64,000 nt of DNA from Aliiglaciecola sp. LCG003. Lineage in GTDB: Bacteria > Pseudomonadota > Gammaproteobacteria > Enterobacterales > Alteromonadaceae. The stretch covers positions 496,001 to 560,000 of the forward strand of contig NZ_CP128185.1 of assembly GCF_030316135.1 (NCBI RefSeq), written 5' to 3'. A program made the translations under genes and the position numbers. This document shows, piece after piece, positions 40,275 to 48,253 of this stretch (its first letter is position 1; every line of letters begins with the position of its first letter). The notes beneath the pieces were generated by a model. The model saw only the letters and a list, made by a program, of their open reading frames with translations. It did no database searches and had not been told where the DNA came from.

Positions 40275-40302
40275 TTGACAACCCAGTGCGAATAACTAAA
40301 AT
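40275..40302 (+). promoter_or_regulatory. tRNA-Thr promoter
   Basis: Perfect TTGACA (40275-40280), 16-base spacer and TAAAAT (40297-40302). It is followed by a GC-rich discriminator (AGCGCC), typical of stringently controlled stable-RNA promoters. Confidence 0.65.
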
Positions 40303-40367
40303 AGCGCCTCGCTTTTGAGACAAGTTCTACCAACCTTGTTATCCAATCAAAAGCAGCACCCCAGTGT

Positions 40368-40443
<76 letters not shown>

Positions 40444-40540
40444 TTTTTCCTTTTCTAATCTAATTATATCCTCCTGTAAAAACATCTTAAAATCGGAATT
40501 CGTTTTTCTATACAAATAAATTTTGAAGTCTAAAAACTAT

Positions 40541-40729
40541 CTACACATTCGGAATTACTTTTTTCTTTTTTCGTTTGGGGTTCGTAGGTTGGTTGAATTT
40601 TGGGTCATCAACAAATGCTGGTGGACCAGTTAATTCGATGGAATTTAAGCCACCACTTACCAAACTTGTATATTGTGAACTTAATACTTCTATCCCTTTA
40701 AAATTATTTAATTTATATGAATGAGTCAT
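40541..40729 (-). CDS. Orphan double-glycine-leader peptide
   Basis: 62-residue peptide with an AGGGA ribosome binding site 5 bases upstream. Residues 16-27 (LSSQYTSLVSGG) match the double-glycine leader pattern: Leu at -12, Ser at -11, Val at -4, Gly-Gly at -2/-1. The predicted mature part (28-62) has no cysteine. It holds SIELTGPPAFVDDPKF, then a basic run (KRKKKK) and the end VIPNV. No exporter or modification gene is adjacent; the nearest is the C39 exporter operon about 13 kb away. Divergent from the hybrid regulator gene, with only 73 bases between. Family not recognised; secretion by a C39-type exporter is inferred. Confidence 0.62.
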   Translation of the reverse strand: MTHSYKLNNFKGIEVLSSQYTSLVSGGLNSIELTGPPAFVDDPKFNQPTNPKRKKKKVIPNV

Positions 40730-40746
40730 TTTTTTCCCTATTATGT

Positions 40747-40795
40747 TGTATGCTTTTCATACATATTAATCGTAGTATACAAAATTCGTAGTGTA
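40747..40795. promoter_or_regulatory. Candidate operator sites in the divergent intergenic region
   Basis: An inverted repeat TGTATG/CATACA (40747-40763) is followed by two 16-base-spaced direct repeats, TCGTAGTATA near 40770 and TCGTAGTGTA near 40786. AraC-type domains, such as the one at the end of the adjacent regulator, usually bind direct repeats. The sites could control both the peptide and the regulator. Confidence 0.35.
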
Positions 40796-40802
40796 ATAAA
40801 GT

Positions 40803-43800
40803 ATGAGACAAAAGCTTATAAAATTCAGACATTCGTTTATATTGGGAATATTTATCATTGCATCTTTGTTTTCTTTTTCGGGGCAAAGCGCTACTTCAGA
40901 GACTGTATTTTTAGATAAGCCCATTGGGACAGTCTATGCCGTACATAGAGGTCAAAAAGCACTTTGGTTCGGGGGCGAAAATGGGTTGTTTTCAATAATT
41001 GGTCCTCATGCAAGTTACTTTGGCCCAGAAGTAACAAATATTAATACAGATATAGAAGATCTCTATGAAGATGAACTCGGACGGCTTTGGATTGCAACTT
41101 TTGGTAACGGTATTCTTATATACGACGGAACATCATTTACAAAACAAGTTATAGAGACTGAACAAAAAATTGCAGGTAACTATTGCAGAAATGTAACTGG
41201 AGCTTTGCATTTCATATTTGTCAGTTGTGGAGGGAGTGTATATAAGTATTCAATGGTCAATCATAAGATGACACAAGTTCTTGACTTCAAAATATTTGAT
41301 ACAAAAGATATTACAAAAATTTATTATGCTAATGAGATATTATTCGTTATTGATAGCTATTCACGACTCTTCAAAATACAAAACTCGAAAATTTCAGAAG
41401 TCAAATTGAATTCTTTGAAAGATGAACATAGAGGTATCAATACTTTATTCTTGAACAATGACAATCTTATATTAATAGGCACTACTGCGGGGTTAATAGT
41501 GTATGATTTGTTTACAAATACTGATGAACTATTCTTTGATATTTCTTTTAAAAGCAGTATTTCTCAAATATTCGAGACTTCTAATGGTAAACTTTGGATT
41601 TATCAATATGGATTTAAGTTAGTCGACTTTAAAGAAGGTTTGACTACACCACGTCAAACTCCTGCCATACATTTACCCACATACAATTCTAGTGAAATAT
41701 ATGATGTTGAGGTTCTGTCAAATGGTGGGTTCATCTTTTCTGCACCTCTGATCGGTTTAAGTTCTTATAGCGAATTTTCATCTTCTCTCACTAAATTAAA
41801 TATGCTTCCTTCTACAATTGAAACTATACAATATTCATTATCTGATTCGGATGATGTAATACTAGCTATCGAAGATAAGTTGTTCATGCTTGAATTAAAG
41901 TCTAATTCCATTAGAAAAGTATCTGACTATAACGGCTTTGTAAATTCAATAAGCAGAATAGGCAAAGAAACTTTAATAGTTACATCTGATGAACTTGGTC
42001 TCCAGATACTTCATGAAAACGAGCTTGGTAAATACGAATCAACATCTAGCCAAGTCGATATTAACGGAGGATTTATATCTTCAATTTTACCTTTGTCAGA
42101 TAGCAAATACTTGTTAGGAATATCCGGAGGTAATAGGCCAGGTTTATATCAGTATCAAATTGATGGGCAGCTGAATATATTAGCTGAAGACGTTGTGGTG
42201 GATCTCTTGCTTAAAACCATAGATGGCAGAGTCTTCATAGCGCTCAGGCTATTTGGAATACTAGAATTAGACCTAGATGAATTAAAAAGTATGGATTTAT
42301 CTCATAACGTTTTTGTAAATGCATTCATCAATAATTGTCTTCTTGAAGATCGAGATGGATTGATTTGGATCTGTACTGACGGAGGAGGCCTTGGTTACTA
42401 CGATTTAGAATCTAAAAGTGTTCAATATATTGATTCTAAACATACGGGAGGCTCACGGCATATCAGAGAACTTTTGCAAGACACCGATGGGTATTTTTGG
42501 GTCATGACAAATCAAGGCCTGATCCGATACGATCACAAAAATAAAACTTCAATTCGGATTGGTAAAGAAGAAGGAATTAATGATGTAGATTTTGAGATAA
42601 CAGCATCTCTTAATTTACCAAACGATCAAATTTTGGTTGCTGGGGACACCGAAAATTATTTAATAAATACGAAAACAGCAAATATTTATCTAAACGAGCG
42701 CGTGAATAAGGTGACAGAAGCCGTTTTTGTCGATTTTGAAGTGCTCAATAGAGAAGGGCATGGGACTATTTCTAAACGCCAGGCTTTGAATGAAGCAATT
42801 AGTCAAAATGAGGCAATTGAAATATCTAATGACGAATACTTATTTAGGATAAAATTTGCTGCGAACAACTTTATAGATCGAAAAATTTTAGGATTTGAAT
42901 ATAGGCTCAAGGGGCTGGATGAAACTTGGATTGATGGCTCCCCTTCCGAATACACAGCCACTTATTCCACTTTACCTAGCGGAACCTATACTTTTGAAGT
43001 TCGTGTAAAAGACCCAAAAAGTTTCGTAGAGCAACCTATCAGTTCAATTCGACTATCCATCTTACCCCCAATATGGCAAACTTGGCCAGCCTATATGTTT
43101 TACATTATTTTCTGTTGCTTAAGCCTCCTATTATTTTTCAAATACAGAACCATACAATCAGTTAAATTTACAGAGAAACTAGAAGATTTAGTTTTAGGTC
43201 GAACAATTGAGCTAGCAAGAAGCCAAAACAAACTCGGAAAAATGTTAAGGGATAAGGAAGCATTATATGCAAATGCATCCCATGAACTCAGAACTCCATT
43301 AACACTGATTTCTGGGCCGCTAGAGCAAATAAACGATTTGTGCAATAACAACGAGCAAAAAAAGTATATTGAAATAGTTGGCAGGAATGCCCATCGAATT
43401 TCAAACATCATCGACCAGATCCTTGTACTTTCCCAAATAGACTCTTGCAGAGCTAATGAAAAAATACTTTATGATTTACACAAGTCTATATCAATTATTG
43501 TTGAAGCATTTCGTTCCACTACCCGTCTTAAAGATCAGACTTTGATTTTTGACAATCGAAGTGAAGGTAATGCCCGCCTAATTAATGATTCACTAGAGCA
43601 AATACTGTCAAATCTGCTAGTCAATGCTTATAAATACACTCCAAAATATAAGAATATAGAGGTATATGCATACAACGAAAATGACTATGTTGTGATACAA
43701 GTTTCCGATCAAGGACTGGGCATAAAGCAAGAAGATCTCACTTCTATTTTTGATCGCTTCACGAGATTAAGCAATGCACAGAATATAGTCGGAACGGGCT

Positions 43801-44807
43801 TGGGCCTGGCAGTTGTGAAGGAACTAATACATGCGAATGGCGGTACTATTTCCGTTGAAAGCTCGCCAGGATTAGGCGCTACTTTCACTGTTCACCTACC
43901 TATTTCTGACATCAATACAGAAAGTAAAATAGATTTAAAAGAAGTTAAAGTGTCGCCTCACGTTTTGGAGGACAGCCCGACATTTGAATTTGAAAAAGAG
44001 CTAGAAGAGGCCAATACCGATCAGCTGGAGACGGTTCTGATTGTAGAAGATGACATGGAAATGAGTTCATATTTGTGTGATTTACTATCTGAAAAATACC
44101 ACTGTATGATTGCTAATAATGGTGAACATGGCATTCAAAAAGCAATTGAAGCAATACCTGATTTGATTCTCTCGGATGTAATGATGCCAAAAATTGATGG
44201 TTTCGAGTTATCTGATGCTATTAGGGAAAACGACTTAACTTGCCATATCCCTATAGTTTTATTGACAGCGAAAGCCGATCTAAACAGCCAAATGGATGGT
44301 TGGACGCATAATGTGGATGACTATATTTTCAAGCCTTTCAATAAAGCAGAACTTTTAGCTCGAATTCGACGGTTATTAGTTATCAGGGAAAAGGTGAAAA
44401 ATCATTTTGCAGAACCAAGTCAATTTGAAAACGAGAAAAACCTTTTCGAGATCAGTGATACTGATTTTTACTCTGAGCGAGATAGGCTCTTTTTTGAAAA
44501 ATTTGTCCATTTGATTGAAACCAATTATTTAGACAGAACTTTCGACAAATGTCAGGCTGCGGACCTCTTAGCGGTAAGCGATAGGCAATTAAGCCGCAAA
44601 CTAAATGCTTTAACCAATTTCGGGTTTGTTGATTTACTTAGGAAGTACCGTTTAAACATGGCTAAGCAAAGATTAATCGAAGGAGGCCAAATTTCAAATG
44701 TGGCCTACGATGTTGGATTTTCTTCTCCTTCATATTTTAGTCATTGCTTCAAAGACGAATTTGGCTTGTCACCTAAGGCTTTTGTTGAGCAGATCCAACA
44801 GCACTAA
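40803..44807 (+). CDS. Hybrid two-component regulator (propeller sensor, kinase, receiver, AraC HTH)
   Basis: 1334-residue HTCS-type protein combining sensor and response regulator. Signal peptide (1-30), fourteen or so Reg_prop propeller blades (about 40-660), a Y_Y_Y domain (about 690-755, ending GTYTFEVRVKDP), one membrane helix (about 758-780). His-kinase domain with HELRTPLTLISG (His about 826), ATPase with NLLVNAYKYTP and GTGLGLAV, receiver with SDVMMPKIDG (Asp about 1125) and a C-terminal AraC HTH (VGFSSPSYFSHCFK). In Bacteroidetes such proteins sense glycans in the periplasm and activate utilisation genes; they also occur in Alteromonadales. Here no glycan genes are adjacent, but a double-glycine peptide is divergent. 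The gene is visibly more AT-rich than its housekeeping neighbours. Confidence 0.92.
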   Translation: MRQKLIKFRHSFILGIFIIASLFSFSGQSATSETVFLDKPIGTVYAVHRGQKALWFGGENGLFSIIGPHASYFGPEVTNINTDIEDLYEDELGRLWIATFGNGILIYDGTSFTKQVIETEQKIAGNYCRNVTGALHFIFVSCGGSVYKYSMVNHKMTQVLDFKIFDTKDITKIYYANEILFVIDSYSRLFKIQNSKISEVKLNSLKDEHRGINTLFLNNDNLILIGTTAGLIVYDLFTNTDELFFDISFKSSISQIFETSNGKLWIYQYGFKLVDFKEGLTTPRQTPAIHLPTYNSSEIYDVEVLSNGGFIFSAPLIGLSSYSEFSSSLTKLNMLPSTIETIQYSLSDSDDVILAIEDKLFMLELKSNSIRKVSDYNGFVNSISRIGKETLIVTSDELGLQILHENELGKYESTSSQVDINGGFISSILPLSDSKYLLGISGGNRPGLYQYQIDGQLNILAEDVVVDLLLKTIDGRVFIALRLFGILELDLDELKSMDLSHNVFVNAFINNCLLEDRDGLIWICTDGGGLGYYDLESKSVQYIDSKHTGGSRHIRELLQDTDGYFWVMTNQGLIRYDHKNKTSIRIGKEEGINDVDFEITASLNLPNDQILVAGDTENYLINTKTANIYLNERVNKVTEAVFVDFEVLNREGHGTISKRQALNEAISQNEAIEISNDEYLFRIKFAANNFIDRKILGFEYRLKGLDETWIDGSPSEYTATYSTLPSGTYTFEVRVKDPKSFVEQPISSIRLSILPPIWQTWPAYMFYIIFCCLSLLLFFKYRTIQSVKFTEKLEDLVLGRTIELARSQNKLGKMLRDKEALYANASHELRTPLTLISGPLEQINDLCNNNEQKKYIEIVGRNAHRISNIIDQILVLSQIDSCRANEKILYDLHKSISIIVEAFRSTTRLKDQTLIFDNRSEGNARLINDSLEQILSNLLVNAYKYTPKYKNIEVYAYNENDYVVIQVSDQGLGIKQEDLTSIFDRFTRLSNAQNIVGTGLGLAVVKELIHANGGTISVESSPGLGATFTVHLPISDINTESKIDLKEVKVSPHVLEDSPTFEFEKELEEANTDQLETVLIVEDDMEMSSYLCDLLSEKYHCMIANNGEHGIQKAIEAIPDLILSDVMMPKIDGFELSDAIRENDLTCHIPIVLLTAKADLNSQMDGWTHNVDDYIFKPFNKAELLARIRRLLVIREKVKNHFAEPSQFENEKNLFEISDTDFYSERDRLFFEKFVHLIETNYLDRTFDKCQAADLLAVSDRQLSRKLNALTNFGFVDLLRKYRLNMAKQRLIEGGQISNVAYDVGFSSPSYFSHCFKDEFGLSPKAFVEQIQQH

Positions 44808-45495
44808 ATCATCCGCTAGGCTGCAGTATTCAACGAAGGTAGCTTATTTAACTCTGTTGATGAGCGGAATTAATTTACCCCAAATTTCTCTACTCTAGTC
44901 AGTGAAAAATAGTAAATGTGCTGCACGATATTCCATTGGATTTCAAAATTCCGCAAATACATTGGAAAATATACGCTTATGAGGGAATTAGACGCAGCGC
45001 TGAAATTGCTGTCAGCCTAATTCCACCAGAGGCTATTGGTGGACACATTGGACGGAGATATGCATCTATTTTGTCAACCTAAAAAAATGCTAAGACGCCA
45101 CCACAGCAATATCGATGTTCACTTTACGGCATTGGAAATGTCGAACGCCCAGAAGCGCCAAAGATATTGGGCGTCAGGGTAAAAGGTGAATATGCATTAG
45201 CGACGGGAGTATATACCACAAGTGGCAGGAACAATATTTACTCAGACATTGAGTAAAGGCCCTTATCAGGGTTTACCTGTTAGGTCTTGATGATATTACT
45301 GAGGTTCAACGGAACACCGAAGGCTACAAGCGCTCATTAAGTAATTCAAACTGAAAATTATCTATAAGAAAAATGGTCAGTTTCAATCCAATAAGATAGA
45401 TAAATAAAGGATTTAAGAAGTTTTGAAAAACATTATGAGAAAATAATTGAAATATTGGTGCGTAACTGAGTATTACGCACCAAAAGTAGAGCTCG
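44808..45495. other. Gene-poor stretch downstream of the hybrid regulator
   Basis: About 690 bases with no convincing gene. A hairpin-forming repeat GTAAA..CCCT/AGGG..TTTAC lies at 45253-45276, and CCACC/GGTGG near 45020-45040. A 40-codon frame at 45060 lacks a good context. The stretch probably represents decayed sequence in the island. Confidence 0.4.
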
Positions 45496-46116
45496 TTATT
45501 TTTGTTTTCTGCGTCGAATAGCTAGACCAGCAAAACCTAAACCTAGAATGGCGAGGACAGAAGGTTCAGGCACCGCATTAGGATCAGTAAATTCTCTGGA
45601 ATCGCCTATGAAGACGTTTGGGCCAGAAAATCCAAATTCTGAATCTGTTTGAGTCCCTCCAACATAGTTAGCAATACCGTCGCTGTCTGAAGCCCAAGAG
45701 TTAGAAATATATGCAATATTTGAATCGAAAACGTGGTTCACGTTGTCCCAAGTATAATTATCGCCGTTACTTACTCCCACAACTTGATAGATACCTGGAT
45801 CAAGCACGAGTTCAGTTATTGTTACATATCTGAAAAAGTTAAAAACATCGAAAGTATTAGTAACAACAACGCTTGCAAGCAAATTCTGGTTCGAATCATA
45901 AAGCGCAACAGCATTATCATCGACAGCATTAGTATTGGGATCTGCATAGTAGCCTAGCCCCGTTACCGTTACTTGGTTCAAAACTTCAAAGTTAAGGGCG
46001 AAGTCCCAACTTCCATTTGTAAAAGAGTTACCTGGCTCATCAAAGCTAAAAATTGGAGCCGCGTGTGACGCACTTGTGTAAATCACAAATAGTAAATATG
46101 AGAAAATCTTTTTCAT
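45496..46116 (-). CDS. PEP-CTERM sorting domain protein
   Basis: 206-residue exported protein with signal peptide (1-19) and a C-terminal PEP-CTERM signal: VPEPSVLAILGLGFAGLA, then a basic IRRRKQK tail. Such proteins are processed by an exosortase and end up at the cell surface or in the matrix. The middle part (about 20-175) is beta-rich (DUF4082-like) and low in cysteine. It faces the end of the hybrid regulator, 690 bases away. The second PEP-CTERM gene at 47.2 kb has the same orientation and also faces a (broken) copy of the regulator's end. Confidence 0.88.
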   Translation of the reverse strand: MKKIFSYLLFVIYTSASHAAPIFSFDEPGNSFTNGSWDFALNFEVLNQVTVTGLGYYADPNTNAVDDNAVALYDSNQNLLASVVVTNTFDVFNFFRYVTITELVLDPGIYQVVGVSNGDNYTWDNVNHVFDSNIAYISNSWASDSDGIANYVGGTQTDSEFGFSGPNVFIGDSREFTDPNAVPEPSVLAILGLGFAGLAIRRRKQK

Positions 46117-46995
46117 GCTGCATCATTCCTTATATGAGTGAAATTAAGAGTTTAAAAAACTGATAATTCAAACTTCATGCCAATATTCAAGCATCTGTTT
46201 TATATTGTTTTTTTTATTTCATCATAAAATAGTGTAAAATTTATGGACGTTTTTTGTACGATTTAAGCTGTTCGGGTGTGTACAAAGTCCGAACGAGTCG
46301 AACAGCTTATAGATAGTCAGGCGAATATAACCATGGTGTTACTTGTAATAAAGTTCACATTATGGCTTGGCTGTTTGACGCGTGTGAATTTTATTTTCCA
46401 CGCTTTTGGTGATCAAGCATACGAGAAATAACATATGGAAGTGAATGTTCAAATTCAATACACTCCAAAAACGTTGGATATATGTCACAGCGCCTGTACT
46501 TGGATATTTCTTGAGATAGCTTGTGCGATGCAAAATGTCTATGGGGATCGTTCGATGAATGATTTATATGATTTGACTGAGTTATTTAGAGCAGCGGGCA
46601 AACACTAGACGATCGGAAACTTACGTTGAACAGGCATCGCATTTACTATCTAGTCGTGGAAACAGACTGATAGTGCTTTGAAGCAAACGATCTGCATATT
46701 GTTTTTAAATTAACGTCAGGCATTGCGCAAAACTGAGTTTACATTCATGGAATCAGTGTTTAGTTAGTTTTTGAGGGATATTCAGTTCAAATGGCTCGAA
46801 TGTCCCTAAGTTGCAGCTGTTTTTTGGAGATTTTAGTAAATTATCCGAGTATTAGCGCCGATTCTATTTCCTCAAAAAGGGCTGTCTCGGAGGTTTGTTG
46901 CATTACATCTATACACTCGGTTTGTGCCCGTCTACTCAATAGTTTTAGCAAACGAGTTTCAAGTTACTCTGACCCTTTAATTTCTTTAATTTTCG
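46117..46995. other. Gene-poor stretch with palindromes and gene fragments
   Basis: About 880 bases without an intact gene. It contains a perfect 11-bp inverted repeat at 46264-46309. A 57-codon frame at 46435-46608 has poor initiation context. A minus-strand open stretch (about 46852-46977) reads like protein (ETRLLKLLSRRAQTEC...) but has stops at both ends. Looks like degraded insertions. Confidence 0.4.
46264..46309. repeat. Perfect inverted repeat with nested alternative pairing
   Basis: TAAGCTGTTCG (46264-46274) pairs exactly with CGAACAGCTTA (46299-46309). Inside, GTTCGG (46270-46275) can alternatively pair with CCGAAC (46289-46294). No T-run follows. Function unknown; could be a terminator remnant, recombination site or protein-binding site. 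Confidence 0.5.
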
Positions 46996-47138
46996 AAGAA
47001 AAGTTAATTGCAGGGGGGCAAATTTCTAACGTGGCATACGATGTAGGATTCTCTACCCCTTCGTACTTTAGCAATTGTTTTAAAGACGAGTCGGGATTAT
47101 CTCCAAAAGCCTTTGTTGAGCAGTTGAAGCAACGCTAA
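46996..47138 (+). pseudogene. 3' remnant of a second hybrid regulator (AraC HTH end)
   Basis: The last 40 or so codons read GGQISNVAYDVGFSTPSYFSNC, FKDESGLSPKAFVEQLKQR in frame. They match the C-terminus of the intact hybrid regulator ending at 44807 (GGQISNVAYDVGFSSPSYFS..., FVEQIQQH), and the DNA is also similar. Nothing upstream of about 46996 matches the regulator. So this is a truncated duplicate, not a functional gene. Confidence 0.8.
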
Positions 47139-47165
47139 GCTTTTAGTCAGGTTGTTGTAATCAGA

Positions 47166-47219
47166 AGGGCCTGTGAAAATTAAATTCTGTTGCTGAACAG
47201 AACTAATTAACACGGCCCT
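47166..47219. repeat. Long imperfect hairpin between regulator remnant and PEP-CTERM gene
   Basis: AGGGCC...GGCCCT outer stem (47166-47171, 47214-47219), GTG/CAC, TTAA/TTAA and an inner TTCTGTT/AACAGAA stem around GCTG. No T-run is adjacent, so it may be a weak terminator for the two convergent units or a transposon-derived end. Confidence 0.5.
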
Positions 47220-47229
47220 AATACTATAT

Positions 47230-47850
47230 CTATGAAACTATATTTCTGCGACGGGTCAGCGCTAGCGCAACTAGACCTAAGCCAAGCAAAGCTAAAGGCG
47301 CTGGAGTAGGTACTTGAGCAGGCTCTTGAGCTTGTACTACTAAATTATCAAGGGCTGGATTAAAGTTCATGCTATCTGCCCCTACACGCCCAAAGAAGTC
47401 TACCTTGGTTAAGCCAGTCCAATTCAATGATTCGGTTACCCATGCATTTGAAGTGTCGACAGAGGCAGTGACACTGCCGCCGCTAGATAGGTAGCCCGTC
47501 ACTTCAATAATACCCATTGCAGGGGTTAAATCTAAATTTGAAAAATCAAAAGACAACAGGTTGAAGTTCTTAGCGTTACTCATTGCAACGGAAATCATAT
47601 TACCGATGCCACATCTAAGGCACCAGCCAAAAACTGCACTGCCGTTGCTATTTACCGCATTGGCTCCAAAAATCCCGTCTACCGGTTCGGGTACTCTTGA
47701 ACTGTTTAAAATAAAACCGTCTTCTGAATAGGGTGAAACCTGTATCATTGATGAATTGTCAGGGACAACGCCCTCAAAATCAATCACAGCTGCGTTTGAC
47801 CCAAGTGGTGCGGACAAAATTAAAGCAAAAAATAGTATTCTCTTAATCAT
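47230..47850 (-). CDS. PEP-CTERM-like sorting domain protein (VPTP variant)
   Basis: 206-residue exported protein with signal peptide (1-20, ending SNA), a beta-rich passenger and a C-terminal sorting signal VPTPAPLALLGLGLVALAL plus basic RRRNIVS. VPTP replaces the usual VPEP, a known variant in Alteromonadales and Vibrionales. The passenger resembles jelly-roll or lectin-like folds only in its beta character (LSFDFSNLDL, LDNLVV end); no specific family is claimed. Cysteines occur only in a WCLRC pair, which may form a disulfide. Precedes a 400-base gene-free stretch. Confidence 0.85.
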   Translation of the reverse strand: MIKRILFFALILSAPLGSNAAVIDFEGVVPDNSSMIQVSPYSEDGFILNSSRVPEPVDGIFGANAVNSNGSAVFGWCLRCGIGNMISVAMSNAKNFNLLSFDFSNLDLTPAMGIIEVTGYLSSGGSVTASVDTSNAWVTESLNWTGLTKVDFFGRVGADSMNFNPALDNLVVQAQEPAQVPTPAPLALLGLGLVALALTRRRNIVS

Positions 47851-48253
47851 GGTTTTCCCGAAGTTTTATTTTTTACAACTTAGAATAGATTCAATTAACC
47901 CAAAGAATGTAAGTCTTGTAATATCGCAGTGGCAAACAAGCACATATCAGGCCAAAAAATATTACCCTTATATTTCATTTGGTTATAAAAAGTACAACTG
48001 TTCAGCTTTTATATGTGTAAAAAAATCCGACACAAATCTCTTGTATATACCGTTTTGTCGAGTGACTTGGCTAAAAGGTCAAGCAAACTCAATGTGCTTA
48101 ATTAGGTTATTTATTTGCCCAATCAATCAATCTGTATTAGGCTATTTTTTGTACAAAAGATGCTGTAGCAAGGTTGCCTGTGTCTATTTAGCCCCTTTCT
48201 TTCCTTGGTTATCTTCAATTTATTTTTAAATTACAAAACTTTAGGGAAGAGTT
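47851..48253. other. AT-rich intergenic region before the catalase/LodA fusion gene
   Basis: About 400 bases between divergent genes with no supported coding region, repeat or RNA. It presumably holds promoters for both directions; a GGGAAG ribosome binding site precedes the start at 48254. Confidence 0.4.

Noticed and set aside
45060-45182. 40-codon ORF starting MHLFCQPKK
   Set aside because: Short, unusual composition, poorly spaced ribosome binding site and no neighbouring context.
46264-46309. Integron attC-like site
   Set aside because: The inverted repeat lacks the conserved AAC/GTT core boxes in the correct arrangement and no integrase is present.
46435-46608. 57-codon ORF on the plus strand in the island
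   Set aside because: Ribosome binding site is weak (GAG 11 bases upstream), no recognisable family, and the surrounding sequence looks decayed.
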